Origin: an uncultured Prevotella sp. | GTDB taxonomy: Bacteria; Bacteroidota; Bacteroidia; Bacteroidales; Bacteroidaceae | Assembly (NCBI GenBank): GCA_946183415.1 | Contig: CAMHAM010000005.1 | Location: forward strand, 62,001 to 126,000 | Reading direction: 5' to 3' | DNA length: 64,000 nt | Shown here: one piece after another, positions 63,744-64,000 of the stretch | Layout of the letters: the number at the start of each line of letters is the position of its first letter | How positions within the stretch are numbered: position 1 is the first letter of the stretch | The notes under the pieces: generated by a model | Seen by the model: the letters and a program-made list of their open reading frames with translations, nothing else | The model's database searches: none | What the model was told of the DNA's origin: nothing | Made by a program: the position numbers and the translations under genes

Positions 63744-64000
63744 ATGAATAACAAGGAATTACGACAGCGGTTCAATCCTGATGGTTCGGTGTTGAGGCGT
63801 CAGCAGATGAGGATGCTGGAGATCTTGCTGGAGGTGGACGGGATCTGCAAGCGGCACGATATCCCCTACTGGCTCAGTAGCGGCACATTGATCGGGGCGA
63901 TGCGCCATGACGGATTTATACCCTGGGATGACGATCTCGACATCGAGATGCTGCGCTCTGACTACCTGCGGCTGATGGAGGTGCTGCCCAAGGAGCTACC
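63744..64000 (+). CDS. licD: LicD-family phosphotransferase (3' partial)
   Basis: The first 85 residues are visible and the frame is open at the window edge. YWLSSGTLIGAMRHDGFIPW and DDDLDIEMLRSDY are the LicD signature (GTLLGAxRHxGFIPWDDDxD), the metal-binding core of enzymes that transfer phosphocholine or a related phospho-group to glycans. Together with the LicC-like gene at 59090 it suggests phospho-amine decoration of a surface polysaccharide. Confidence 0.9.
   Translation, partial: MNNKELRQRFNPDGSVLRRQQMRMLEILLEVDGICKRHDIPYWLSSGTLIGAMRHDGFIPWDDDLDIEMLRSDYLRLMEVLPKEL

Overview
The window looks like a Prevotella-type member of the Bacteroidales (inference). Direct evidence is the many Bacteroidetes-style promoters (a TTTG-like box about 20 bp upstream of TAnnTTTG), lipoproteins with short Cys signal peptides, a set of plant cell-wall glycoside hydrolases, an anaerobic cobalamin pathway built from fused enzymes, and a Prevotella-like C-terminal tail (DLQGRRIS...KGLYI.NG.K) on one lipoprotein. 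No rRNA, tRNA, CRISPR array or cobalamin riboswitch was recognised.

Layout. (1) 1-1956: end of a CbiH-CbiC fusion, then CbiET, both cobalamin. (2) 2009-10754, minus strand: a five-gene operon of VgrG-like spike protein, beta-solenoid partner, unknown protein, STAS protein and a membrane RsbU/SpoIIE phosphatase. (3) 11163-14340: a membrane AraC-type regulator and three small exported proteins. One of these operons shares an upstream region with the vgrG operon, including paired 14-bp direct repeats at the same distance from the -7 box. (4) 14341-15855: a repeat-rich non-coding stretch with gene remnants and a 44-codon double-glycine-like peptide gene. (5) 15856-17637: CbiG-CbiF fusion. (6) 17718-26251: a defence island holding an SMC/OLD-like ATPase, a possible PD-(D/E)XK protein, a GIY-YIG protein, a DUF2971-like protein, a type III restriction-modification pair and a helicase-associated-domain protein. 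(7) 26551-28523: zinc-ribbon protein and CbiJ-CbiD fusion. Two islands therefore split the cbi genes, all of which read on the plus strand.

(8) 28688-30646: a Na/Pi transporter fused to PhoU and to an OmpR-type DNA-binding domain. (9) 30672-51367: polysaccharide genes: GH43, GH3, deacetylase and GT2 in one operon; a histidine acid phosphatase fused to a GH31 alpha-xylosidase; a TPR membrane regulator; lipoproteins; a CE1-like esterase; a CDF transporter; another GH3; and a GH9. There is no SusC/SusD pair in the window. (10) 51535-57866: a TPR/PP2C-like lipoprotein in apparent operon with cbiA, cbiP, cobU and cobT. (11) 57869-64000: surface-glycan genes, including a nucleotidyltransferase-aminotransferase fusion, an octopine-type dehydrogenase and the start of a LicD protein.

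Three families of short repeats run through the window and several copies lie in frame inside enzyme genes. They are heptanucleotide AGTGARG-like tracts, GGGGCCWGGCCCC palindromes at gene ends, and arrays of 15-bp palindromes at an exact 22-bp pitch, one of them inside cbiA. The strongest candidates for something undescribed are the palindrome arrays, the shared vgrG/exported-protein control region, the transporter-PhoU-DNA-binding fusion and the VgrG-STAS-phosphatase operon.
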